A DNA stretch of 11,634 nucleotides from Vulcanimicrobiota bacterium (lineage in GTDB: Bacteria > Vulcanimicrobiota > Vulcanimicrobiia > Vulcanimicrobiales > Vulcanimicrobiaceae). The position numbers were made by a program, and so were the translations under genes. Under the pieces are notes generated by a model, which saw nothing but the letters and a program-made list of their open reading frames with translations, was not told the origin of the DNA and searched no databases. This document shows positions 5,736-11,634 of the stretch, piece after piece; position 1 is the stretch's first letter, and every line of letters starts with the position of its first letter. The stretch lies in assembly GCA_019233415.1 (NCBI GenBank), contig JAFAMK010000238.1, positions 1 through 11,634 of the forward strand, in the 5' to 3' direction.

Positions 5736-6894
5736 CGGCGCTCTCCTCTGCGCGGCGCTCCTCGCGCTGTTCGCGTTCGTGTCGATTGTGTTGCCGGTCG
5801 GCGCTGAAGCGGACCGGTTCACGCTCGAGGCGCGGGATGCGTCGCTTCGGGACGTGATTCGGCTCCTTGGCGTTCGCTCGGGAGAGAACGTGGTGGCGGA
5901 CGGATCGCTGCGCGCCGAGCGGGTCACGGTTCGGTTGACCGACGTTACGTTCGACGAGGCGTTGGCGGCGCTGGCAAGTGCGTATGGGTTGCAGGTGCAC
6001 CGGGAGGCGGCGTTCGTCGTTGTCGGGGAGGCTGCGGCGCTGAACCGGCGGTTTGCGACCAGCGAGTCGATGCCGCTTCACAACGTTCGGGCGAGCGATG
6101 CGGTGAAGCTGCTGCGCGGGGCGCTGCCCGACGGCGCGGTGCTCGCCGATGATCGGCAGAACGTCGTCGTCGTCAGCGGGAGTGCCGAACAGCGGGCTGC
6201 GGCTCGGGCGTTGTTGGGACAGCTCGACGCGCCAGGGCGGCAAGTGATGATCGAGGTTCGGGTTGCCGACGTACAGCCGGTTGACGACACGACGAACGTC
6301 GGGGTGCAGTTCGGTGGGACGGGATACGGGGCTGGGGCGCTGGGGCAGTTTCCGTATGCGATTACGCGGAGTGGGGTGGCCGTGAACGCGCAGATCGACA
6401 CGCTGATCCAGCACGGGCGGGCGTCGATTCTTGCGCAACCGCGGATCGCGACGCTCAACAACCGTGAGGCGTCGCTGCTGGTCGGCGAGCAGTATCCGGT
6501 CGTGACGGTGAACCAGCAGACGGGCTTTCCGAGCGTGCAGACGATCGACGTCGGCGTGCGGCTGCGCGTCACGCCGACGATCGGGGCTGACGGGACGATC
6601 ACGGCCGAGCTTCATCCCGAGTACAGCCAGATCATCGGGTTCAACAGCAGCTTTCCGATCGTTGCGAACCGCAAGGTCGACGCGGTCTTGCGCGTGCGTG
6701 ACGGGGAGACGATCGTTCTGGGCGGCCTGTTTCAGGACGTCGACTCGGCGACGGTGACGAAGTTTCCGCTGCTCGGCGACTTGCCGGTCCTCGGGGGCTT
6801 CTTCCGCAACCGGCAGACCTCGCACAACCGCGACGAGGTCGTCTTCTTCATCACGCCGCGCGTGCTCGCGCTCGACGCACCGGTCCCGCCGTGA
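5725..6894 (+). CDS. Small type IV pilus / type II secretin (PilQ-like)
   Basis: A 389-residue secretin precursor. Signal peptide is about 1-28. An STN/N0 domain lies at about 31-103 (LEARDASLRDVIRLLG; VTFDEALAALASAYGL). One N1/NolW-type domain lies at about 116-170 (MPLHNVRASDAVKLLRG; then LLGQLD). The secretin barrel domain is about 225-380 (ASILAQPRIATLNNREASLL, VGVRLRVTPTI, and the final FPLLGDLPVLGGFF followed by VVFFITPRVL). Secretins form the outer-membrane pore through which pili or substrates pass. PilQ is commonly 600-750 residues with AMIN and more N domains, so this is a minimal version without AMIN. The start is ATG 5725 or 5716; neither has a clear ribosome-binding site, and the 11-bp overlap suggests coupling to the previous gene. 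The middle of the gene uses more G-ending codons (CGG, GGG, TTG) than the genes before it. Confidence 0.92.
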   Translation: MPRSGALLCAALLALFAFVSIVLPVGAEADRFTLEARDASLRDVIRLLGVRSGENVVADGSLRAERVTVRLTDVTFDEALAALASAYGLQVHREAAFVVVGEAAALNRRFATSESMPLHNVRASDAVKLLRGALPDGAVLADDRQNVVVVSGSAEQRAAARALLGQLDAPGRQVMIEVRVADVQPVDDTTNVGVQFGGTGYGAGALGQFPYAITRSGVAVNAQIDTLIQHGRASILAQPRIATLNNREASLLVGEQYPVVTVNQQTGFPSVQTIDVGVRLRVTPTIGADGTITAELHPEYSQIIGFNSSFPIVANRKVDAVLRVRDGETIVLGGLFQDVDSATVTKFPLLGDLPVLGGFFRNRQTSHNRDEVVFFITPRVLALDAPVPP

Positions 6895-6899
6895 GCGCG

Positions 6900-8468
6900 C
6901 TACTCCGAGATTTCCACCGGCTTGCGAACCGCGGGGGCAGCGCGCCGCGGACGCCGGAGCAAGAACACCAGCGGGATACTCGCGACGCACAGGACGCCGA
7001 TCAGGAACGCCGAGTCGGCGTACGAGAGCACGGTGGACTGCGTGTCGACCAGGTGCGCGAGTTCGGCGACGCGCGCGCCGGCATTGCCGAGTACTGTGCC
7101 GGTGAGCGCGCGGACGTTGACGTTCGCGAGGGTCATCGTGCCGCCGAGGATCGTCGAGTGGAACGCTTCGCGCTGGTCGACGAAGAACGTCAGCGCGGCG
7201 ACGCCGACCGAGCCGCCGAGTTGGAGGGCGAGGTTCATGAACGCGCTCGCCTTCGGGCCTTGCTCGGGAGTCGTCGTGCCGAGGACGGCGATCGAGAGCG
7301 GGATGTAGAGCGTCACGATCCCGATCCCCGAGAGGATCAGCGGGAAGACGAACGTGCCGAACGACGAGTCGGAGGTCGTCGCGTAGCCGAGCACGTCGTT
7401 CGAGATCGCGAGGACGAGGAAGCCGAACGCGACCAGGAACCGCGTGTCGATCCGCGCCGCCAGGAAGACGAGCGGGAGCGTGACGAGCAAGATCGGCAGC
7501 GCGCGCACGAGGAACAAGAGCCCGCTCTCGGTCGGCGAGAAACCCAATGGACCTTGCGTGAGCTGCGGGATCGTGTACGCGGAGCCCAGGCCGGCGATTC
7601 CGATCACCATCGAGAGCACCGTCCCGGCGATGACGCTGCGGCTCCCGAGGATGCGCAGGTCGACGACCGGCGTCTTCGTGCCGAACAGTTCCCACGCGAC
7701 GAACGCGACGAAGCCGAGCACGAAGACGGCGCCGTTCGCGGCGATCACCGGGTCGGAGAACCACGAGTTGCGCTCGCCCTCGGTCAGCACGTATTGCAGC
7801 GTCGCGAGCGTCACGGTGAGCAGCGCGACACCGGGAACGTCGACCGGCAGCGAGCGCTTCGGGTCGGGATCGCGCAGCAGCAGAAACAGAATCACCGTCG
7901 CCAGCACGCCGGGGACGATGTTGATCTCGAAGGCCCAGTTCCAGGACGCGTTGTCGACGAGGAAGCCGCCCAGCGGCGGCCCGAGCGCCGGTCCCATCAC
8001 CGCGCCGATCGCGAAGATGCCTTGGCTGAGCCCGAGTTGCTTCGGCGCAAACGTGTCGCGCAGGATCGACTGCGACGTCGCGAGCAGCCCGCCGCCGAAG
8101 GCGCCCTGCACGGCGCGCGCGGCGACGAGTTCGTTCAAGCTTCCCGACGAGCCGCAGATCATCGACGCGATCGTGAAGCCGACGATCGACGTCAGGAAGT
8201 AGTTCTTGCGGCCGAACCGGCCTTGCAGCCACGGCGTCAGCGGAATGACGATGATCGCGGCGATCGTGTAGGCGGTCACGACCCACGTCCCCTCGTCCTG
8301 GCTCGCGCCGAGGTTGCCCTGGATGTTCGGAAGCGCGACGTTGGTGATCGTCGTGTCGAGCGTCTGCATGAGCGCGGCCATCATCACGCCCGCGACGATC
8401 AGCACGAGGCGCAGGCCGCGCTCCGTGACGTCGAGGCGCCCGGCGGCCGCCGGGTTTGCCGCCGCCAT
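6900..8468 (-). CDS. DHA2-family MFS multidrug exporter (EmrB/QacA-like, 14 TM)
   Basis: A 522-residue membrane protein with the hallmarks of 14-helix drug:proton antiporters: motif D1 LDTTITNVALPNI (37-49), motif A as GRFGRKN (83-89), motif B as RAVQGAFGG (118-126) and the antiporter motif C as GAVMGPALGPPLGG (155-168), followed by WNWAFEIN. It would expel hydrophobic compounds across the inner membrane. EmrB relatives in diderms usually work with an EmrA adaptor, and none is encoded next to it. The gene sits 6 bp after the unknown 139-residue gene and is probably read from the same promoter, under the divergent TetR. Its stop is 5 bp from that of the secretin, so the two operons converge. 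The substrate cannot be told from sequence. Confidence 0.92.
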   Translation of the reverse strand: MAAANPAAAGRLDVTERGLRLVLIVAGVMMAALMQTLDTTITNVALPNIQGNLGASQDEGTWVVTAYTIAAIIVIPLTPWLQGRFGRKNYFLTSIVGFTIASMICGSSGSLNELVAARAVQGAFGGGLLATSQSILRDTFAPKQLGLSQGIFAIGAVMGPALGPPLGGFLVDNASWNWAFEINIVPGVLATVILFLLLRDPDPKRSLPVDVPGVALLTVTLATLQYVLTEGERNSWFSDPVIAANGAVFVLGFVAFVAWELFGTKTPVVDLRILGSRSVIAGTVLSMVIGIAGLGSAYTIPQLTQGPLGFSPTESGLLFLVRALPILLVTLPLVFLAARIDTRFLVAFGFLVLAISNDVLGYATTSDSSFGTFVFPLILSGIGIVTLYIPLSIAVLGTTTPEQGPKASAFMNLALQLGGSVGVAALTFFVDQREAFHSTILGGTMTLANVNVRALTGTVLGNAGARVAELAHLVDTQSTVLSYADSAFLIGVLCVASIPLVFLLRRPRRAAPAVRKPVEISE

Positions 8469-8474
8469 GGTAGC

Positions 8475-8894
8475 CTAGGCTCCGGCTCCGCGACCGAACA
8501 TCCCGCGCTCCAGCTCCTCGACGGCGAGCGCGTCCGCGATATCGGCGTTCTCGGCAAGGAACTGGCGCAGCCGGCCCAGTGCGCGGACGACCGACGGGCG
8601 GTCCTCCACCGGCGCGGCCTCGGGGATGCAGCCGCCGACGAGCGCGGCGGTCTCGACGTAGAGCTGCCGCCAGGCGGCCGGGCGCGCGGCCGGCCCCGCG
8701 GCCAGCGCGGTCAGGATGGTGCGGGTCAGGTCGCCCGGGTGGGACGGCCAGGCGGTGCCCGAGACCGTCTCGACGTCGGCGGCCATGTGCGCGAAGAACT
8801 CCCGGGCGTCGTCGTCGAGATCGGCGGCGAGGAGCTCGGCGAAGGAACCCTTCAGCAGGGCCCCAGGTTGATAGGCGAGCATGTCCTCAAACAT
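8475..8894 (-). CDS. Unknown 139-residue helical protein upstream of the exporter
   Basis: I do not recognise this protein. It is soluble, acidic and almost wholly helical in appearance, starting MFEDMLAYQPGALLKGSFAE, with helical stretches such as DDDAREFFAHMAADVETV and SVVRALGRLRQFLAENADI. It has a single cysteine (in VGGCIPEA) and no transmembrane helix. ATG 8894 is chosen over a TTG at 8915 because the extra codons lie inside the probable operator. It is the first gene of a two-gene unit with the DHA2 exporter, which starts 6 bp after its stop. A role as a drug-binding or accessory factor of the exporter, or an enzyme acting on the same compound, is a guess. Third-position G/C bias and tight packing argue that it is a real gene. 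Confidence 0.75.
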   Translation of the reverse strand: MFEDMLAYQPGALLKGSFAELLAADLDDDAREFFAHMAADVETVSGTAWPSHPGDLTRTILTALAAGPAARPAAWRQLYVETAALVGGCIPEAAPVEDRPSVVRALGRLRQFLAENADIADALAVEELERGMFGRGAGA

Positions 8895-8946
8895 GTAACT
8901 TGAGGACACCCTCAAATTCGTGCGGGTTGCGCCCTAATAATTTGAG
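8882..8946. promoter_or_regulatory. Probable TetR operator array with four CTCAA/TTGAG half-sites
   Basis: Four half-sites alternate in direction: CCTCAA 8885-8890, TTGAGG 8900-8905, CCTCAA 8910-8915 and TTTGAG 8941-8946. The middle pair makes TTGAGG-N4-CCTCAA (8900-8915), a perfect 6-bp inverted repeat extended by AA/TT at 8897-8898 and 8917-8918, the size and shape of a TetR operator. A second inverted repeat has 9-bp arms, TGTCCTCAA (8882-8890) and TTGAGGACA (8900-8908), around the minus-strand start codon at 8894. A third has 8-bp arms, CTCAAATT (8911-8918) and AATTTGAG (8939-8946). Bound protein would cover translation initiation of the minus-strand gene and the promoter area of tetR. 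Confidence 0.65.
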
Positions 8947-8969
8947 ACTCGGCTCGTGTACGATACGTT
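8942..8969 (+). promoter_or_regulatory. Weak candidate promoter of the TetR gene
   Basis: TTGAGA (8942-8947) as -35 and TACGTT (8964-8969) as -10, with 16 bp between them. The match is partial. The -35 overlaps the rightmost operator half-site, which would fit autorepression. Confidence 0.3.
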
Positions 8970-8981
8970 CTAGGAAGAGGA

Positions 8982-9599
8982 ATGACCCCAGAAAAGAGCG
9001 CCCCGCCCCCTGCCCGCACCGCCCTCGTCCCGCAGCGCCGACCTGGCAAGCAGCGGGTCGCTGAGCTGTTGCGGGCCGGGGCCGACGTGTTCGCGGAGCG
9101 CGGCTTCGAGGCGGCGACGATGGCCGAGATCGCATCGCGCGCCGGCGCGCCGATCGGCTCACTCTACCGCTTCTTCCCGAACAAGGACGCGCTGGCGGAC
9201 GCGCTCATGCAGCGCTACGGCGAGATGATCGACGAAGCGTTCGCAGCGATCGACGCGCGTCCCGGCGCGCTGACGACCGACGCCTTCGCCGACACACTGC
9301 TGACCTCGCTCGTCGCGCTGCGCGACGAGTCGCCCGCGGTCGTCTGCCTGCTCGACGCGCGTCCCGACGGGATGGCGCGGCGCAACGCGTTCCACGAAGC
9401 GTTTCGCCGCCACATCATCGCCAAGCTGACGCAGCGCGACCCGAGCCTCGGCGCACAGATCGACGACGTGGCCGTCGTCCTCCTGCAGAACATGAAGACG
9501 ATGAAGTCGCTCGACCCCGAGCACGACGCGGGCGCGATCGCCGAGCTGACCGCGATGAACCGGCTCTACCTGCGCGACAAGCTCAGTTCGCCACGCTGA
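8982..9599 (+). CDS. TetR/AcrR-family transcriptional regulator of the efflux operon
   Basis: A 205-residue regulator. After a Pro/Arg-rich N-terminal arm, residues about 24-70 form the TetR DNA-binding domain. The core is FAERGFEAATMAEIASRAGA followed by SLYRFFPNKDAL, a near-textbook helix-turn-helix with the LYRFFPNK turn common in the family. The C-terminal helices (about 75-200) would bind a ligand and dimerise; they are not conserved enough to name one. The gene stands divergent from the unknown gene and DHA2 exporter, with inverted repeats between, the classic layout of a TetR repressor of a drug pump. GGAAGAGG (8973-8980) just before the ATG is the ribosome-binding site. Repression and release by an exported compound are inferred from the layout. 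Confidence 0.93.
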   Translation: MTPEKSAPPPARTALVPQRRPGKQRVAELLRAGADVFAERGFEAATMAEIASRAGAPIGSLYRFFPNKDALADALMQRYGEMIDEAFAAIDARPGALTTDAFADTLLTSLVALRDESPAVVCLLDARPDGMARRNAFHEAFRRHIIAKLTQRDPSLGAQIDDVAVVLLQNMKTMKSLDPEHDAGAIAELTAMNRLYLRDKLSSPR

Positions 9600-9610
9600 T
9601 CGGGACCGGA

Positions 9611-9633
9611 GCCGACGCGAGCTGACCGTCGGC
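9611..9633 (+). other. Short stem-loop after tetR
   Basis: GCCGAC (9611-9616) and GTCGGC (9628-9633) can pair around an 11-base loop, 11 bases after the tetR stop. There is no T-run, so it is not a standard terminator; it may be a weak attenuating hairpin or chance in GC-rich DNA. The rest of the 90-bp gap to the next gene shows nothing clear. Confidence 0.25.
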
Positions 9634-9689
9634 ACCGTCCAGCCCCGTTGCACCGGGCGGCGGCGCCGGCGAAGGCGAACGAAGCACGG

Positions 9690-10157
9690 ATGCCGATCGA
9701 CACGCAGAACGCCTTCCAACTGCTGACCTTCATCGCCGCCCCGGCACTGCTGACGAACGCGTCCTCTGTGCTCGTCCTCTCGACCTCGAACCGCTTCGCG
9801 CGCGCCGTCGACCGCACGCGGACGCTCGCGAAGACGCCGGAGGCGCCCGACCGGGAGCGCGCGCTTCTGCGCGTCGCGCGGCGCACGCTGATGCTGAACC
9901 GCGCGCTGACCTCGTTCTACGTCGCGGTCGCGTCGTTCGCGATCGGCACGTTCTCCGAACTGCTCGGCGGCGGGATCGCGGCGCTCGTCAGCCGCGGCGA
10001 GATCGCGCCGATCATCACCGAGATCGGCCTGTTCGTCGCGACGGTCGGCACGTTTGCGATCGCGACCGGTGCGGCGTTCCTCGTCGCCGAGACGTGGGAC
10101 GCGTACCACGGCTTGCGCGAGGAAGCGCACGAACTGCTTGCGGGGACGATCGTGTGA
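9690..10157 (+). CDS. DUF2721-family membrane protein
   Basis: A 155-residue integral membrane protein matching the DUF2721 pattern: a first helix followed by TNASSVLVLSTSNRFARAVD, with the SNR-x-x-R-x-VDR-x-R cluster, then a basic loop with RRTLMLNRALTSF leading into two further helices (about 70-98 and 105-137). Three or four helices are likely. The family has no established biochemical role. ATG 9690 is chosen over TTG 9648 because the hydrophobic family segment begins a few residues after it and the longer form adds a non-matching Ala/Arg tail. Its stop overlaps the next start (TGATG), so the two are likely coupled. It may be transcribed from its own promoter in the preceding 90-bp gap or by read-through from tetR. 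Confidence 0.8.
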   Translation: MPIDTQNAFQLLTFIAAPALLTNASSVLVLSTSNRFARAVDRTRTLAKTPEAPDRERALLRVARRTLMLNRALTSFYVAVASFAIGTFSELLGGGIAALVSRGEIAPIITEIGLFVATVGTFAIATGAAFLVAETWDAYHGLREEAHELLAGTIV

Positions 10158-11488
10158 TGACGACGCCCGAAACGACGAAGCCCGACGGGAAGGCGCTGCG
10201 CACCGCGTGCCCGCGCTCGGCGCACGGCGAGTGGACGCCGAAGCCCGACCGCGACCCGGTCGGGATGCTGCGCGCGCTGTTCGCGACGCTGATCCCCGAC
10301 CTCGTGCCGCTGCGCATCGCGCGCATGTCGGCCTCGCCGTACGCGTTCTACCGCGGCGCCGCGGCGGTCATGGCGTCCGATCTCGCCGGCACGCCGACGA
10401 CCGGTGTCCTCGCGCAGCTCTGCGGCGACGCGCACCTGGCGAACTTCGGCGGCTACGCCTCGCCCGAGCGGCGGCTCGTCTTCGACGTCAACGACTTCGA
10501 CGAGACGGCGCAAGGCCCGTGGGAGTGGGACGTCAAGCGACTCGCGGCGAGTATTCTGCTCTGCGCGCGCGGCGCCGGCGTGACCGCTGCCCCTGCGGAG
10601 ACCGCGCTGCGGCTCGCGCTCTCGACCTACCGGGAGCGCACGCGCGAATACGCCGAGATGACGCCGCTCGACGTGTGGTACGCGACGATCGACATCGCCG
10701 GCGTGGTGCGCGCCGCACTCGACCCGCACGCCGTGCGCACCTGGGAGCGCGCCGCGCGCGACGCGGAGCGCAACACCGCGCTGAACCTGCTGCCCAAGAT
10801 CACGGCGGTCGTCGACGGCCGGCCGCGTTTCGTCGACGATCCGCCATTGCTCGAGCACATCCCCGGCGTCGACGATCATTCCGAATACGCGCGGCGCGTG
10901 CTCGAGCAGTACCGCGAGTCGCTGCGCTTCGACGCACGGATGCTGCTCGACCGCTTCACGCTCGTCGACGTCGCGCGCAAAGTGGTCGGCGTCGGCAGCG
11001 TCGGTACGTGGTGCGCGCTCGCGCTGCTCGCGGACGACCGCGGTGCCGAGCTGCTGCTGCAGGTCAAAGAGGCGCGCGCATCCGCGCTCGAACCGTATCT
11101 CGGCCCGCAGCCGTTCGCGTCACACGGCCAGCGCGTCGTCGCGGGCGAACGGATGGTGCAGGCCGCGAGCGATCCGCTGCTGGGCTGGGCCGACATCGAC
11201 GGCCGCAACCTGTACGTGCGCCAGTTCCGCGACATGAAGGCGCGCATCGACCCGACCGCGTTCGACGCCGACGCGCTGGCCGACTACGCTGCGCACTGCG
11301 GCTGGGCGCTCGCGCGCGCCCACGCGCGCACCGGCGAGCCGCGCCTGACCGGCGCATACCTGGGCCGTGGCACCGCCTTCGACGACGCGCTCGTCGCCTT
11401 CGCCGACGCCTACGCCGGCCAAACCGAAAAAGACCATGCCGCGTTCGTGGCAGCATTTCCCTCGTCAGGTGCGGAAGCCCGGCCGTAA
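10157..11488 (+). CDS. DUF2252 protein, kinase-like
   Basis: A 443-residue soluble protein clearly of the DUF2252 family, close to its usual length. Visible motifs are MSASPYAFYRGAA (57-69), CGDAHLANFGG (89-99), VFDVNDFDET (108-117), WEWDVKRLAAS (122-132), RKVVGVGSVGT (274-284), LLLQVKEA (299-306), YVRQFRDMK (353-361) and a C-terminal GWALARAHAR (382-391). The GD-H-x-x-N and D-x-N-DFDE pair resembles the catalytic loop and metal-binding aspartate of aminoglycoside-phosphotransferase-like kinases. GxGSxG with a following V-K-E resembles their ATP-binding loop and lysine. The true substrate is unknown. The start overlaps the DUF2721 stop and the end overlaps the next start (TAATG). Confidence 0.88.
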   Translation: MTTPETTKPDGKALRTACPRSAHGEWTPKPDRDPVGMLRALFATLIPDLVPLRIARMSASPYAFYRGAAAVMASDLAGTPTTGVLAQLCGDAHLANFGGYASPERRLVFDVNDFDETAQGPWEWDVKRLAASILLCARGAGVTAAPAETALRLALSTYRERTREYAEMTPLDVWYATIDIAGVVRAALDPHAVRTWERAARDAERNTALNLLPKITAVVDGRPRFVDDPPLLEHIPGVDDHSEYARRVLEQYRESLRFDARMLLDRFTLVDVARKVVGVGSVGTWCALALLADDRGAELLLQVKEARASALEPYLGPQPFASHGQRVVAGERMVQAASDPLLGWADIDGRNLYVRQFRDMKARIDPTAFDADALADYAAHCGWALARAHARTGEPRLTGAYLGRGTAFDDALVAFADAYAGQTEKDHAAFVAAFPSSGAEARP

Positions 11489-11634
11489 TGCTGTGCTCTC
11501 GTTTCGGCTCCGCGCTGCTCTCCGCGTGCGCGCTGTTCGCTCTTGGAGCTCCGGCGCCGGCGGCGCCCGCCGCGGCCGATCCGGCCGCGCTGCGCAACGT
11601 TCTCCACTGGCGCGCGATCGGGCCCTTCCGTGGG
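11488..11634 (+). CDS. Start of a secreted BNR/sortilin-like beta-propeller protein (3' end outside window)
   Basis: The first 49 codons of a gene that runs off the window. The product begins with a short N-terminal region and a hydrophobic stretch (SALLSACALFALGAPAPA) that ends in an Ala-rich signal-peptidase-like site, so it is likely exported. The mature start, LRNVLHWRAIGPFRG, matches the L-x-W-R-x-IGPFRGGR opening of large bacterial proteins with BNR/VPS10 (sortilin-like) propellers, often annotated as glycosyl hydrolases without proof of such activity. Only this opening is visible, so the family call is moderate. ATG overlaps the DUF2252 stop (TAATG), implying coupled expression. Confidence 0.65.
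   Translation, partial: MLCSRFGSALLSACALFALGAPAPAAPAAADPAALRNVLHWRAIGPFRG

Noticed and set aside
6895..6899. Terminator between the secretin and exporter genes
   Set aside because: The two stops are 5 bp apart and no hairpin with a T-run is visible, so any terminator would have to lie inside coding sequence.
5557..8286. A 909-codon minus-strand open frame
   Set aside because: It overlaps the secretin gene in antisense and the exporter in another frame, and it is Arg/Asp/Pro rich without any family motif.
6891..8903. A 670-codon open frame on the plus strand beginning with GTGA on the secretin stop
   Set aside because: It lies opposite the DHA2 exporter and the small unknown gene. Its product is a low-complexity mixture of Arg, Asp, Glu and Gln, typical of the antisense of high-GC coding DNA, while the minus strand shows clear MFS motifs.
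8900..8915. Extension of the small unknown gene to the TTG at 8915
   Set aside because: The codons fall inside the palindromic operator and add residues with no coding bias; ATG 8894 is a better start.

Overview
The window is high-GC bacterial DNA, with strong G/C preference at third codon positions, packed at close to one gene per kilobase. An RND exporter and a secretin both need an outer membrane, so the host is a diderm. Composition and gene content would suit a poorly characterised high-GC lineage such as Eremiobacterota/WPS-2 or a relative, but that is a guess: no rRNA or marker gene is present. No tRNA, rRNA, CRISPR array, insertion sequence or phage gene was seen, and no gene-free stretch exceeds 300 bases. 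The longest non-coding gaps are about 95 bp (1014-1108), 87 bp (8895-8981) and 90 bp (9600-9689).

Layout. (1) 3-242: the C-terminal end of an RND-type efflux pump. (2) 246-1013, minus strand: an uncharacterised protein. (3) 1109-6894, plus strand: nine tightly overlapping genes forming a compact type IV pilus / type II secretion-like assembly operon. In order they are pilin, CcdA-like thiol-redox membrane protein, TPR membrane protein, minimal prepilin peptidase, then PilM, PilN, PilO, PilP and PilQ (secretin) equivalents. The motor ATPases (PilB/PilT) and the platform protein PilC are not here. (4) 8894-6900, minus strand: an unknown 139-residue protein followed by a 14-TM DHA2 (EmrB/QacA-like) drug exporter. 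A divergent TetR regulator lies at 8982-9599, and the intergenic space between them carries a striking set of TTGAG/CTCAA inverted repeats that look like its operator. (5) 9690-11634, plus strand: a DUF2721 membrane protein, a DUF2252 kinase-like protein and the start of a secreted BNR/sortilin-type propeller protein, with start and stop codons touching.

How the parts fit. In the pilus operon the peptidase would mature the pilin. PilM-PilN-PilO-PilP would form the cytoplasm-to-periplasm alignment complex docking onto the secretin. The TPR protein could be an assembly or pilotin factor. The CcdA-like protein could pass reducing power outward, which is notable because the pilin has four cysteines. 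In the efflux block, TetR probably represses both itself and the exporter operon and is released by an exported compound.

The most interesting observations are the CcdA-like gene next to a cysteine-bearing pilin, the operator array, the unknown exporter companion gene, and the apparent reversed order (C-lobe motifs before N-lobe motifs) of kinase signatures in the DUF2252 protein.
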